DNA of 64,000 nt from Termitomyces sp. T153 (GCA_018296165.2 JACKQL020000037.1:434001-498000); one strand, 5' to 3'; counted from the stretch's first letter, positions 48,981-60,160 are shown. The notes: generated by a model not told the origin, from the sequence alone. Program-made: numbers and translations.

Positions 48981-49279
48981 TGTGCCCTGTGCCCTGGTAC
49001 TTGTTGGTTGTTGTGTGTCGAGTTGATCAGTAGAAGCGTAGATGTGTACAAAGACTCGTTTTGGGTGTCCTCCCTGACGACAGGTCCATCGACGAGAATA
49101 CATATTCATATTACGTATGGCGAAATATCGTTCCGCTCTTCCGAACGTCGATCGGACATTGCGTATGGACGCACGCACGTCGGAGGTCGGAAGTCGGACA
49201 TCGGACATCGTAAATCGGATATCGAAACCAAAGAAACCAAAAAAGTTGTTACGGCCCAGCAACAACAACAACAACAACA

Positions 49280-50990
49280 ATGAGGATATCGCCACGCAGT
49301 CTGTTCTCGGTGCTCGATAGCCAGACGTGTAGACGGCGTATAGAGATGTATGATAAGGCTGTGAATGCGTTTGTGCGTGTTGCGCCTGTGCGTTCTCCTG
49401 ATGGGGGGGCTGGGGATTCGAGGATTCGAGGGTGGCCGGTGGGGGTGAAGGAGAATATATGTACGAAGGATATGGGGACTGGGTGTTCGTCTTTGATTTT
49501 GAGGGGTGCGTGGATGGGGTGTTGGTGGTGCTGGTGCTTATTGTTATTGTTATGTAGATTTTGAGCCGGGGTACGACGCGACTGTTGTTAGGCTCCTACG
49601 GGCACAGGGTGCGGATATCGTTGGAAAGACGAATTGTGATGAGTTTGGGATGGGGTGGGTGATGTGTATTATTGTGATGATGATTATGCTTACGACGGCT
49701 ACAGATCGATGAATGTGTACTCTATACATGGACCCGTGCGGAATCCTTGCTTTATGCGTGCGGGAGAGGCGCCGCGTGTGGCGGGGGGGAGCTCGGGAGG
49801 GAGCGCGGCGGCTGTTGCGGCGGGGATGTGTAGAGTGTGAGTGTTGGCCGTGGGGCTGGCTGGGTGGGATTCTGATGTTCTGCAGAGCGCTGGGCACGGA
49901 TACGGGTGGGTCGACGCGTCTGCCTGCGTCGTACTGCGGAGTGGTGGGTCTGAAGCCGTCGTATGGGCTTTTATCGAGGTTCGTTGAGGGTTGTTTGGAT
50001 TGGGGGTTGCTGACGGCGAACGAACATGTAGATGGGGGGTGGTGTCGTTTGCGGATAGTTTGGATTGTGTGGGGATCTTTGGGGCGGATGTGGAGAGTGT
50101 GAGGGAGGTGTTTGGGGTGCTGGATGTGTATGATGCCAGGGATGCGACGTCTGCGTCTGTGGAGAGGAGGGAGAGGGCGCAGGGGCGGTGGAGGAGGAGG
50201 GTGGAGGAGCTGGGGCTGGCTGGGGGGAGGCTGGATGGGGTGAGGGTGGGTGTGCCGCAGGTGAGGTGATTTGGATTCTTGTTCAGTGGGACTGAGGGCT
50301 GGCAGGAGTACTTTCCCAAGGAGATGACGGAGGATGTGGTGGGGCTGGTGAGGAGGGCGCTGAGGGGACTGAAGGAGCGCGGGGCAGAGATTGTGCCCGT
50401 GTCGCTGCCGAGTACAGAGTATGCGCTGAGTGCGTATTATGTGCTTGCGAGTGCAGAGGCGAGCAGCAATCTGGCGAGGTTCGACGGGGTGCAGTACGGT
50501 GTGTTTGTTCTGGACGCTATTGGCTCGAGTGCTGACATGGGCATGAGGGATGAATGTGCGCGCGCCACAGGGACTGGGTCTGACGGCGGGGCAGCGCTAC
50601 GCGTACACGCGATCTGCAGGGTTTGGTGGAGAGGTGCAGCGGCGGATTCTGCTGGGCACATACGCGCTGAGTGCGGGCAAGTTTGACAACTATTTCCTGC
50701 AGGCGCAGCGGGTGCGGGAGCTGGTGCGGCGAGACTTTGAACGTGTGTTTGGCGAGGTGGACGTGCTGGTGCATGGGTCGGCTGTGCGGACGGCGCCGGT
50801 GCTGGGCGAAAGGCCAGAGGGCGTCGAGGCGTACGTGCAGGATGTGCTGACGGTGCCGGCGTCGTTGGCCGGGCTGCCTGCGCTGAGTGTGGCAGTGGGC
50901 GAGGGAGAGCCTGTGGGAGTGAGTGTTGTGGGAGACTGGGGAGCAGAGGAGATGGTGTTTTTGGTGGGAGGCAGGGTATCCAAATTGTGA
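49280..50990 (+). CDS. HER2: Glutamyl-tRNA(Gln) amidotransferase subunit A, mitochondrial (GatA/HER2)
   Basis: It starts at ATG 49280, just after a CAA microsatellite, and stops at 50988-50990. The amidase-signature fold is complete across about seven short introns. The triad is present: Lys in [11 protein letters not shown], the cis-Ser in [17 protein letters not shown] and the nucleophile Ser in [16 protein letters not shown]. Later GatA blocks are kept: [62 protein letters not shown] and [15 protein letters not shown]. The enzyme hydrolyses glutamine and passes ammonia to Glu-tRNA(Gln) in mitochondria, as part of GatFAB (yeast) or GatCAB (QRSL1). The N-terminus [12 protein letters not shown] fits a mitochondrial presequence. 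The gene is G-rich on the coding strand and ends only 86 bp before the next ATG. Confidence 0.94.
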
Positions 50991-51076
50991 AAGTGAAATA
51001 TGAAATGGCATTCCTACATTAATTGAAATCCAACATTTGATGCCATCAAAGTCGATCTTTTCTTCAACCACGTCGC

Positions 51077-54000
51077 ATGAACGTCGCCGACTTGCTGCAG
51101 GACTCTCCGTCCGACGATCTCCGCCGCCGCCCCCCGCCCGAGCCCGCCGCCCCCGCCGTCCCCGCCGCGCCCCCGTCCCCGCGCTGGCACCGCTCCTGGC
51201 ACGCCTTCCCGCCCCCGCCGTTTGCCCCGCCCGACCCACGGCCTCCTCCGCCGCCGCCGACGACGACGACGACGACGACAACGACAACGACGCGCACGCA
51301 CAGCCACCACCCCCGCCCACCGCCCGTCCCGTCCCCCGCCGTCCTCTACCCGCCCCCGCCGCCCGTGCCGTCCTCCGCCCCCGCAACAGCCCCGCCCGTG
51401 TCGTCTCCCACCGCCCCCCACCGTCTGCCCCCGCCGTCCCCCGCAATGGCCTCCCTGCAGACCGCTGCCTCTCCTGGTGGCAGTGCACCCGGTGTCTGGG
51501 GGCCGCCCTCGGCTTCTGGCGAGTCTGACTTGTCTTTTCTTTTTTCCTCTTTCTCTGACCGCCGTCCAGATGAAAACATGCCAAACCGCGTCTCCAGTCG
51601 CACTCCCACCCGTGTTCCTCCCGTGCCCCCCGTAGGCTCCAATCCTGCCTACTTTGACCGCAAACGGAGCATCGACCGCAGCACTCCACATCTCCACCAC
51701 CCTCTCGGTCCACCCATCCTCAAGCCCCAGATGGTCGGTCCTGGTCTCCCACCCGTGCAGCACCGCCAGGAGCTTCCTATTCTTGCGCTGGCCCCGCCAC
51801 ATGTCCAGAAGCAGTATGGGACACAGAATAAGTTTCATACGCAGTTTGTGAGTACGTCCGCGGGTCCGGGGAGTAGGATTGCGTCGCCCGCGCCTGCGCC
51901 GAGGGAGGCGAGGGAGAGGGAGAGGGAACGTGAGCGCGAGCGCGAACGAGAAAGAGAACGCGAACGAGAACGAGAACGCGAGCGAGAAACACAACGTGTA
52001 GAACCGCCCCCCAAACGCCCAAAAACACAAGACGAAATCGACCGCGACATTGACCGCGCACCATGGTGGCCCGGCCATCCCAGCATCCCGCCCCCGCCGC
52101 CTCCGCCGCCTCCGCCTCCGCCCCCACCCGAGTACCCCGCCCCGTTCGGGTACGAACGCATGGGGTACGTCGCGCCGCCAGATGGAGAGGTGTATCATGA
52201 GGATCGACCTGCGGTGCCAGTGCCGGGTGGGGGGTGGGACTGGAGTGGGCAGGGTAGAGAGAGGCCGAGGCGCGCGGGAGGGTATGACCAGGGTGTGCAG
52301 GTGCAGATCCAGAGTGAGAGCGAAGAGGAAGTGAGAGCCAATGTGTGTGTGCATCTCGGGACGTTCATATGGCCGCGGGTGCCGTTTCCTTATTTCTTTG
52401 ATATTGGAGTTGGCGCCGGATCTTGTGAGAAGGAAGACGTTGATGCGGGGGACGACGCGGAGACGAGGCCGTCGACGGGCGATGTGGTTAATGATAAGGA
52501 AAGTTCCAACGAGCAATCGCTGACGCCGAAACTCGCGACGACCGGCGTCGCTACTGACGCTCCTACCGTCGACACCGAGACGCGTCTCACGATCCTCATT
52601 CCCAACGCGCACATCCCGCGCACACGACCCGCCCGGCCCCTCCGGCTCTGGGGCGGCGGCACACCAGGTCGTCCGCCCCTCTCGCCTCCGTCCCCCGCCC
52701 CCGCCTCCCCATCCACATCCACATCCGCACCCGCACCCGCGCGCCGACGCCGCCGCAGGATATACACGGACGACTCTGATATCTTTCTGTGTGCTGTGCA
52801 TGCGGGGTGGGCGACGTGGAGCGGGGCTCGGAGGGCGAGGGCGGAGGGGAGGGATGCGAGGGTTGAGGTGAGGGTTGTTAGGTGTGTTGGGGGGCAGGGG
52901 GGGAGTGTGGGGAGAAGAGAGGAGGTTGTTGGGCGGTTTTTGGGCGGGTTTGGGGAGAGGTGGGTGGGTGGTGGGGAAGGGGGAGAAGAGGATGATGGGA
53001 GGGGGTTGGTTAGTGCGGGGTGGGGAGCTGGGCATGATGGGAGTGCGATTGAGATTGTTGGGTTTCAGTTTGTAGAGGTGAGTGGTGGTGGTGGGTGGTG
53101 TTTGTTTGTTTTTTTTGGCTGATTTTTTTTTGGTAAGAAGGGAAAGTCGACGGCGCTGAGGGGGCTTAGGAGCCGGAAACAGCGGTTGGCAGAGTATTAT
53201 GAGCGGCGGGCGCATGTTGTTGGGCTGCCGACGACGGTTGCTGAGCGGGAACGTGAACGCGAGCGTTCGCGCGTGGGTGGACGTAAACGGCGCAGAGGAT
53301 GGGATTGGCCTGTGTATCAGCATAGACGGGTGCCTAGCGCGACCGTGCTAGATACGGTTGTGGAGGTGGACCTTAATGAGGCGACGTACCACCCTGATCC
53401 GGAGGAGGATGCGCAGATGAGTGTGCAGACCGTGACGTTTGGTGTTGGGCCTGCTGGTGATATTCAAGCCGGGTGAGTCCCAGAAGCGTTGAGAGATCAT
53501 CATCATCATCATCATCATACTGAACGATGTATGTAGATTCAAATTTGAGGCAGACGTTCTACGAGACGTGTTGTTCCCCCCGGCTGTGTCTTCATCTTCA
53601 TTCGTGCATCCCCCGCCTCGGAAGAAGCGGAAGATTGATGCACGGGCTGTAGATCCGGCGCTGAATATCGACGCTTTGCTGCCCCCTGTGCGGTCTGTGA
53701 TTCTCGAGACGGCAAAGGAGAGGTATCTCCTCTCGCCGTGTATCGGCACGCTGTTTGTGGAGTATGATGTGTCGTTGGTGCTGGATGCGGAGGTTGATGA
53801 GGAGGTGGGGGTGCTGGAGGGTGCGTCTGCGGCTGCGTCTGCGGCTGCGTCTGCGGCTGTGGTGAGGGATACGGATATGGCACGGACAGCAGTGTTGAAG
53901 GATGTTGTGATACCACCGCCTTTGTCGCCCGGCGAGATTCGTGATGAGGCGAGTGAAGAGATGATGTCTGGGTTAATGGCGGATAATGACGACGATGGGG

Positions 54001-54233
54001 GTGGGGGTGGGGGTGTGAATGAGAAGACGCTTCTCTTGCCGGAGGTGGATGCGAACGAGGATAAGCCGAAACAGATGATGCTGCAGACGCTGCAGCGGAA
54101 CCTTGGCGAGGATATGTTTAGGTTCGCAAAGGAGGGTGTGTATGTGACGGATATGATGAGTGAGGAGATGGATGTGGATGCGAGGACTGAGTGGATTGTT
54201 CAGGTTAAGAGGTGGAAGTGGGGTCCGTCCTGA
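51077..54233 (+). CDS. RXT3: Rxt3-like subunit of an Rpd3L-type histone deacetylase complex
   Basis: It starts at ATG 51077 (MNVADLLQDSPSDDLRRR) and stops at TGA 54231-54233, with introns at about 53078-53135 and 53473-53536. The first 300 residues are Pro-rich (including a run of 14 Pro at about 52088-52130) with an alternating Arg-Glu block at 51905-51990. The RXT3 family core lies at 52320-53075: RANVCVHLGTFIWPRVPFPY, then RLTILIPNAHIP, RPLRLWGGGTPG and IYTDDSDIFLCAVHAGW, the last being the family hallmark. The C-terminal third (PLSPGEIRDEASEEM, EDMFRFAKEGVYV) continues to the end. In yeast, Rxt3 is a subunit of the large Rpd3 deacetylase complex. Composition is very GC-rich. Confidence 0.9.
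51905..51990 (+). repeat. Arg-Glu alternating repeat in RXT3
   Basis: GAR-GAR/CGN codons alternate to encode about 14 RE dipeptides, a mixed-charge single-helix type sequence. A shorter RE run recurs at about 53245-53265. Confidence 0.9.
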
Positions 54234-54399
54234 GGGACAGGAATTGAGTTCGAGATGATTTTTTTTTTGTTTTTTTTTTTTTGGGTTAATGGGTTGTGTG
54301 GTTTGTTAGTTGGCTATGTTGTCTATCTATTCGAACGTTGTAATTAGAAGGGTTTTCTGTGAGTCTGCGTCTTGTGGCGTAGAGAAACATATGGAAACA

Positions 54400-54493
54400 G
54401 GGCACATGGTGTAGTTGGTTGTCACGCCCGCTTAGCACATTATCGAGAAGTGTATTATGCGGGCGGTGCCCGGTTCAATTCCGGGTGTGTCCA
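54400..54493 (+). tRNA. tRNA-Ala (anticodon AGC) with 20-nt intron
   Basis: Acceptor GGGCACA/TGTGTCC, anticodon stem CCCGC/GCGGG, loop TTAGCA + 20-nt intron + T, T arm CCCGG/CCGGG with TTCAATT. A T-run follows at about 54514. It is related to the tRNA-Ala(CGC) at 48884. Confidence 0.93.
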
Positions 54494-54591
54494 TACAGAT
54501 GAGTCACGAATGTGTTTTTTTTTCGGTGAGACACAGAAGAAAACATAACATAATACAACATGAGAAAAAAAAGGATAAGCTAATTATGAAT

Positions 54592-54665
54592 TGGCCAACG
54601 TGGGGATCGAACCCAAGACCTTCGCGTTATTAGCACGACGCTCTAACCAACTGAGCTAGTCGGCC
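54592..54665 (-). tRNA. tRNA-Ile (anticodon AAU), third copy
   Basis: Reverse complement identical to the copies at 41529 and 48446. A T-run lies downstream on the minus strand (54567-54574). Confidence 0.97.
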
Positions 54666-55906
54666 AGTTGTGGGTTAGACAGTTTGAGTCAATCGGATTG
54701 AGAGGGGACATTCCAAATATTGTATCTCCTCGCAAGAAGGACAAGACAAATTCCACTTGTAAGCAAACTGTTTAATGATCTTTGATGAGCACCACATTGG
54801 CTGTGATCAACATGACGAAGAATGGAATGAAATGCCAAAATGAAGGTCTGAGATAAAAGTATTGAGTTCAGATCAGCAAAATGAAGTAGAACCATGATTG
54901 AACATACCTTCCTGCCCTGGGAACCATCACTCTTCAATGTCAGGCTCAATCTGCCTGTTCAAAACCTGAGTGGATGGAGACCCCAGATCTGGGATCCTTT
55001 GTTGCAATTGAGTATAGTAGTCCCACTCAGAAGAATAATCTTCTTAAGATTTGGAGAAGCTTCTGTCCATGTATATGCCAATTCAAGCTCTCTTTCCAAA
55101 TTTACACTTTGTCAGCTTTGTTTTATTTAGAAGGAACATAGTCTGAACATACTTCATATGATTCTGCATCCTTAGCAATAAGATGCAGGTGTAATAGCAG
55201 GGAATGATTCATTCAATGATTTAAGGTTGTCAATCAATGTTTTCTCTGTAATGGAGCTCACCCACAGCTTTGCAGTACTGAATTGGCAGAGCATGAAGTC
55301 ATTGCTATTTTTAAGCAAGGATATGCTGTTATTCAGAATTTCACAGACTAGACATGTGCTCCAATAAGGGTTTAGCACTGGAAATGCTAAAATGTGTTCA
55401 GAAAATGATCCCAATGCCCAAACATTAAGCCTATGCTATGAGTGTGCTGTCCACTGTTGATAGACTGAGATTGTTTCAAGGTCAGGATGCCAACCAGATT
55501 CCTTTTGAAAACAAACTTCTCAGAGGTTGTTATGAAATTGAGCCCATTTGACAGAATCTAAGCTTGTAGGAGCAATAATTGTTTTCAAAGAAAGAGTACA
55601 ACACCTGCTGCATTGTTAATCAATGTCTTTGTTGTAAGATAGCTGAAGATTAACATACTATGTTGGAATTCTAACTTCAGATACTGACAGAATTGGTAAG
55701 TGAACAGTCCTCAGTTTGATGTACAATCAACTATATTACTGTACCTGACATTGGTAAGTGAATAGTCTACATAATGAAGTCAACATGTGTTTGATTTGAA
55801 TGTACAGTAGATAGTGACTCACCCTCAGTTTGATGTACATTCAACTGAGGGTGTAGTCAGATATGTAGGTAGTTGTTTATATATGTGAAGTGATGACAAT
55901 GGAAGG
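54666..55906. other. CpG-poor non-coding stretch, probable transposon relic
   Basis: From about 54740 to 55870 CpG is nearly absent. CTCAGTTTGATGTACA occurs at about 55711 and 55827, the second within a near-palindrome (CCTCAGTTTG ... CAACTGAGG). No domain is recognisable. Confidence 0.4.
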
Positions 55907-56195
55907 TGGATCGGGCAAGTAAGAGTGGAGGGGTTGCCCAGGGTTAATTCGGGGACAGATTAAGTCGCCGCCATTATCCCTTTGTCTCTTTCAATATCAC
56001 TTTCCCTTCACATTCACTGTTTCACGCTCTCATTGTTCCAACTACGTATAAACCAGCGAGCGTAGCAAGCGATGTCCTCGTCGACTCACACTGCGCTCAC
56101 AGGTAAGCAATCTTCATAGTTTCTACCGCGTCGACTCACACTGCGCTCGCAGCGCCCGCTCGATCAGTCATACGCCCACATTACATCACGCGTCT
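55907..56195 (+). repeat. DIRS-like terminal repeat A1
   Basis: 289 bp beginning TGGATCGGGCAAGTAAG. It matches 60161-60449 (A2) with few differences, several of them C/T or G/A. It holds an internal short repeat, GACTCACACTGCGCTC, twice. A partial inverted copy lies at 60635-60804. Confidence 0.92.
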
Positions 56196-56238
56196 TTTTG
56201 TCACGCCTCAGCTCTCCTGAACAGTCCAACCCTCGTGC

Positions 56239-57189
56239 ATGCCGCCGCAGCCACTGAGGGCACCTGACGGTCGTTTCACACGAGCTACACCCCCACCTCC
56301 CACTCTTCCCCAAACCACTATGTCTTCTGAAGCAGCAGTCTCCGTCGAGGAGTTCGCAACACTCCGCGAGTCTCACACGCAGCTCTACACCATGATGTCC
56401 GAGCTCCTCACAACCATTTCATCCATGTCGAACGCCGCCGCACCGTTGCACACGCCCACGGCTCCCCAGCACGCCGTCCCAGTCTCACCGCCTCAGACGA
56501 TCAGCCCGTTTGTCCCGCCAATCCTGGGCGCCGGAACCAACGGTGCGTCATCTGCATCTCTCTCCCTTCGCACCCAATTCCCCGACGTCGATGTGGCGGT
56601 GATCACGGCTATCATAACGCACGAGTTCAAGGCCGCAGATCTTCACAAACTCGACCCGACGAACCGCGACAAGGAAACAGCATACACCTTTAAAGGGTCC
56701 ACCAACCAATTTGAGGTTAGCCACCGAGCAGCAAAAGAGTACAAAACCCCATTCACCGTCCTAATCCCCCTCCAAACATACTTTGACATTCTCGCGTTCC
56801 ACGTTAACAATGCTGCCGCCACAGGAGCATTCTATCGCTACACCGCCCATCTCCTGAAGCTCATCGCGGAATACGAGTGGTCGGCAGTCTATGATTATCA
56901 CGCCATCTTCTTTAACCGCCGCAGAGCGGAGATAGCGGCGGGCGATTACTCACAATGGGGTCGTCGCAATAATGACCTTCTCTCAGAGCACGTACACGGT
57001 CATCGGAAAGTGAACCCCACGAAGCACACAAAGGGGCCCTCAGGTAATCGGGCGCCAGGCAACCCCAGTGAGGCATGCCGCAAATTCAATGACGGCAAGT
57101 GCCCCACAACTCCTTGCCCATGGGGACGACCACACTCATGCACCACATGCGGGAAGGCTGACCACGGCAAGCACCAGCACAAGGACTAG
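56239..57189 (+). CDS. DIRS-like gag ORF
   Basis: An uninterrupted 316-aa frame from ATG 56239 (MPPQPLRAPDGRFTRATP). A Ser/Thr/Pro-rich N-terminus with a helical stretch (FATLRESHTQLYTMM) leads to a conserved central part (VITAIITHEFKAADLHKLDP ... YRYTAHLLKLIAEYEWSAV) and a Cys/His-rich end (ACRKFNDGKCPTTPCPWGRP, HSCTTCGKADHGKHQHK) that looks like a zinc-binding nucleic-acid domain. This layout is usual for the first ORF of fungal DIRS-like elements. The stop is followed within 4 bp by the next frame. Confidence 0.82.
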   Translation: MPPQPLRAPDGRFTRATPPPPTLPQTTMSSEAAVSVEEFATLRESHTQLYTMMSELLTTISSMSNAAAPLHTPTAPQHAVPVSPPQTISPFVPPILGAGTNGASSASLSLRTQFPDVDVAVITAIITHEFKAADLHKLDPTNRDKETAYTFKGSTNQFEVSHRAAKEYKTPFTVLIPLQTYFDILAFHVNNAAATGAFYRYTAHLLKLIAEYEWSAVYDYHAIFFNRRRAEIAAGDYSQWGRRNNDLLSEHVHGHRKVNPTKHTKGPSGNRAPGNPSEACRKFNDGKCPTTPCPWGRPHSCTTCGKADHGKHQHKD

Positions 57190-57192
57190 GCT

Positions 57193-58990
57193 GTGGGCTG
57201 GGTGAGTGAGCCTCACACCGCTCACCAGAGCCACCCCACAGGTTTTCACACATCGTCCAATGGTCCTAATTATCTGCCACCTCTCAATTCTTCTCTTCCC
57301 ATACCCCCAGCCCGCCCCAACACTGCGCCACGTGCAAACACCACAACCCATGATTCACCAGACCCCCCTCACGTGTCCTCCACTCTCAATGCTGCAGCAT
57401 GGGATTTCTACTTATAAGACTACCCCGATCACTCACTTGTATCTACATTATCCCAAATAATACGTTTTGGTGCAAAAATTGGGTTCACAGGTGACCGATC
57501 TGTGAGCCAAGACTGCGTCAATCTTAAGTCTGCCACAACCAACCCAATCACAGTCGACACACTCTCTAGCGACATTGCCGCCCAGGTGGCCAGTGGCCGC
57601 ATGCGGGGGCCTTTCGACTTGGCCCCATTCCCCAATTTTTGCGCATCGCCCATCGGGGCGGTTGCCCATAAGCAATCCTTGAAAATACGCCGCATCCACC
57701 ACTTATCATGGCCAGAGGGCAGCTCGGTTAATGATGGGATACCGGACTCTGAGGCCTCAATCATCTATGACCTGGTGGACTGCGCAGTACGCGACCTCAT
57801 CGCATCTGGACTGGGCTCCTTGATGCTGAAACTCAACCTTGAGTTGGCATTTTGCCACATACCAGTCTGCATAGAGGACTGGCTGCTCCTCGGCTTCGAA
57901 TGGCTGGGGAAACTATACTTCGACGTCGTACTAGCATTTGGCGCTCGCTCCGCCCCATACATATTCAACCTATTTGCAGAGGCGCTGCACTGGATCTTAC
58001 AGCGCAACATCCCAGCCCGTATCCGACACTACCTTGACAATTTCCTGGGCATTTTTGCTCCCAGCACCCTCCTTTCCCTTGTACGCAGCTCGCTCTCTTG
58101 GGCCCAGACTCTAGCAGGGCATCTTGGCCTCACATTCCAGCCTTCAAAGATTGTGGGTCCCGACACCTCGATCGAGTACCTTGGCCTCGAGCTCGACTCG
58201 ATCAAGATGGAGATTTGCCTGCCCCAGGACAAGCTTGCCTATCTGCAGGAGCTCATGGCTACATGGTCGCAACGGCGCCGGTGTACGCTCCATGACCTAG
58301 ATGAACTCACGGGATTCCTCCAATTCACATCTCAGGTCATCCCCATGGCACGAGCATTCCTCAGAGGCCTCTATGACCTGGCAACAGCATTTCCCAAGAC
58401 CCCCTTCACTTCACGACACATCACAAAAACAGCATGCAGAGACATCCAGTGGTGGGCCACTATTGCTCCAGATTGGAATGGCATCCGCATCATCACACCC
58501 ATGAGAAAAACGGCAAACATCTTCACAGATGCAAGCGGTGCCAAGGGCCTCGGTGGGCATTTTGGGACGGAATGGTTTGCCGCACGCTGCCCTCACCGCC
58601 TCCGACATGAACATATCCAGGTGAAGGAAATGTTTGCGGTGATCTACGCCATCCTCTGCTGGGGGGAATCACTTTGGGGTCTCCATGTAATCTTCCATGT
58701 TGACAACGAGGCCGTATTCAACGCAATCCACGATAAAACGATCCGGTCCAAGCCAACAATGAAACTCGTGCAATTATTGATAGCCCTTGCTTGCCGCATT
58801 GACTTCTCTTTTTCCTCTGAGTGGTTATCTTCTACTGAGAATTCTGTTGCTGACGCTGCTTCCCACTTTTCCTTTTCCCACATGTTCACTATTGCCCCTT
58901 GGCTCAATAAGAAACCCTCCTTGAAGCACCTCCAAACTGGTGGTTTCAGCAAAACAGACACCATCCCCCATCTGTTGCCTTTTATCTTTG
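57193..58990 (+). pseudogene. DIRS-like reverse transcriptase / RNase H, inactivated
   Basis: The frame starts after the gag stop. It has one in-frame TAA at 57415-57417 (AWDFYL*DYPDHSLV), then stays open. RT motifs are LASGRMRGPF-like entry (ASGRMRGPFDLAPFPNF), motif A reading LMLKLNLELAF (Asp replaced by Asn at 57835-57837), GARSAPYIFN, and motif C reading HYLDNFLGI (second Asp replaced by Asn at 58039-58041). RNase H follows with FTDASGAKGLGGHFG and VKEMFAVIYAI, VDNEAVFNAI. Two RT catalytic Asp residues are lost, so the enzyme should be dead. The frame remains open to 59682 but stops looking like protein at about 59000, where the recombinase frame takes over. Confidence 0.85.
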
Positions 58991-59990
58991 GCATGGACTC
59001 GCAGCCAGCACCAGACGCACGTACTCAACCGGCCAAAGGCAATTTATTCTCCACGTACAGCTCAACAATTTATACAATGCCGACGGATCAATCCTCCCCG
59101 CCTCTCAGCTCACCATCCTCTCTTGGGTTGCGAGCCTCAGCGGCAGAGTTCAACCCAAGACAATCAAAGCCTACCTGGCCACAGTCCGCTCACTTCATGT
59201 TGACGCCAACCTCCCCTTCTCCACAATCGAGTCACCCCTTGTGCAACGCATCCTCCGCGGCATTAAACGCTACTATGGCGAGCGAGACCACAGGCCAGTC
59301 CAGCCCATCACTCTGCCCATCCTCACTTCCCTCTTGGCAGGTCTCAAGCCAGGCGCTGCACCAGGACACACGGCAATCCACGCAGCGTGCTGCCTTGCCT
59401 ACTCAGGATTACTCCGCAGTGGCGAGTTCACAGTGGGAAAGGGCAGCAAATACAGTGCCAGTCTTAACCTCGCACGAAGCGCAGTACAATTCGTTCCCTC
59501 CTTTGAGCATGCCACCCACATCCGGCTCACCCTGCCAGCTTCCAAAACCGACCCCTTTCGGAAGGGAGTCACAATCATCATTGCCGCAGCCCCTGGCCAA
59601 CCCACTTGTCCAGTTGCAGTGCTCAAAGCCTTATTCACCAAACTCCCACGTGATGACAACGCCCCACTGTTTGAGCAACTAGATGGCAAAGCTCTCTCAT
59701 ACAATTTCTTTGTCAAATCCATCAGAGAAGCCCTGTCCCTTGCAGGGTTTAACCCTGGTAGCTTCGTGGGCCATAGCTTCAGACGTGGGGCCGCATCTGC
59801 CGCTGCTGCCGCTGGTTACTCCAACTATGAAATTCAGCTCCTGGGGCGGTGGCGCAGTGATTCCTACAAGTTATACATCGACAGCAACCCAGTCTGCATT
59901 CTCCACCTCTCTTCCCTCCTTCATCTGGCCCACACTCACTTAGCCCCTTTCGAACCTCTGGCTCTTCGTGACTACACAGCCATGGCTTGA
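58968..59990 (+). CDS. DIRS-like tyrosine recombinase
   Basis: In another frame from the RT. The N-terminal core-binding part begins near 58995 (LAASTRRTYSTGQRQFI) and continues LTILSWVASLSGRVQPKTIK. The catalytic domain has Arg I in AYSGLLRSGEF, the Lys in LTLPASKTDPFRKG, HxxR in GHSFRRGAA, the Trp in LLGRWRSDSY and the nucleophile Tyr in YKLYI. All five signature positions are present. It would integrate a circular cDNA without target duplication. The first ATG in frame is at 59241, after the core-binding domain, so translation probably begins upstream by frameshift or splicing. It stops at 59988-59990. Confidence 0.87.
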   Translation, partial: PSVAFYLWHGLAASTRRTYSTGQRQFILHVQLNNLYNADGSILPASQLTILSWVASLSGRVQPKTIKAYLATVRSLHVDANLPFSTIESPLVQRILRGIKRYYGERDHRPVQPITLPILTSLLAGLKPGAAPGHTAIHAACCLAYSGLLRSGEFTVGKGSKYSASLNLARSAVQFVPSFEHATHIRLTLPASKTDPFRKGVTIIIAAAPGQPTCPVAVLKALFTKLPRDDNAPLFEQLDGKALSYNFFVKSIREALSLAGFNPGSFVGHSFRRGAASAAAAAGYSNYEIQLLGRWRSDSYKLYIDSNPVCILHLSSLLHLAHTHLAPFEPLALRDYTAMA

Positions 59991-60058
59991 GTCTTGGCTT
60001 CTCTCTCTCTTGGGAGGAGAGCCGGCCCTCGAGAACATCAGGACTCAAGAAATAAAAT
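59986..60058 (+). repeat. Repeat B1
   Basis: A 73-bp unit including GAGAGCCGGCCCTCGAGAAC. It is nearly identical to the reverse complement of 60450-60522. Confidence 0.9.
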
Positions 60059-60088
60059 TTCTTTCCCGCACATCGCATTGATAACTCC

Positions 60089-60119
<31 letters not shown>

Positions 60120-60160
60120 AAAACCATTCTCACCACATCACTCATCCAGCACCGAATTAA

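Noticed and set aside
49699..50319. 206-aa minus-strand frame in GatA
   Set aside because: Antisense shadow of a GC-rich gene; Pro/Ser/Thr low complexity.
51014..53323. 769-aa open frame antisense to RXT3
   Set aside because: It is a product of very high GC and lacks any family signature, while the plus strand carries the RXT3 core and introns.
53495..53520. CAT/ATC trinucleotide run as a coding repeat
   Set aside because: It lies inside a short intron of RXT3.
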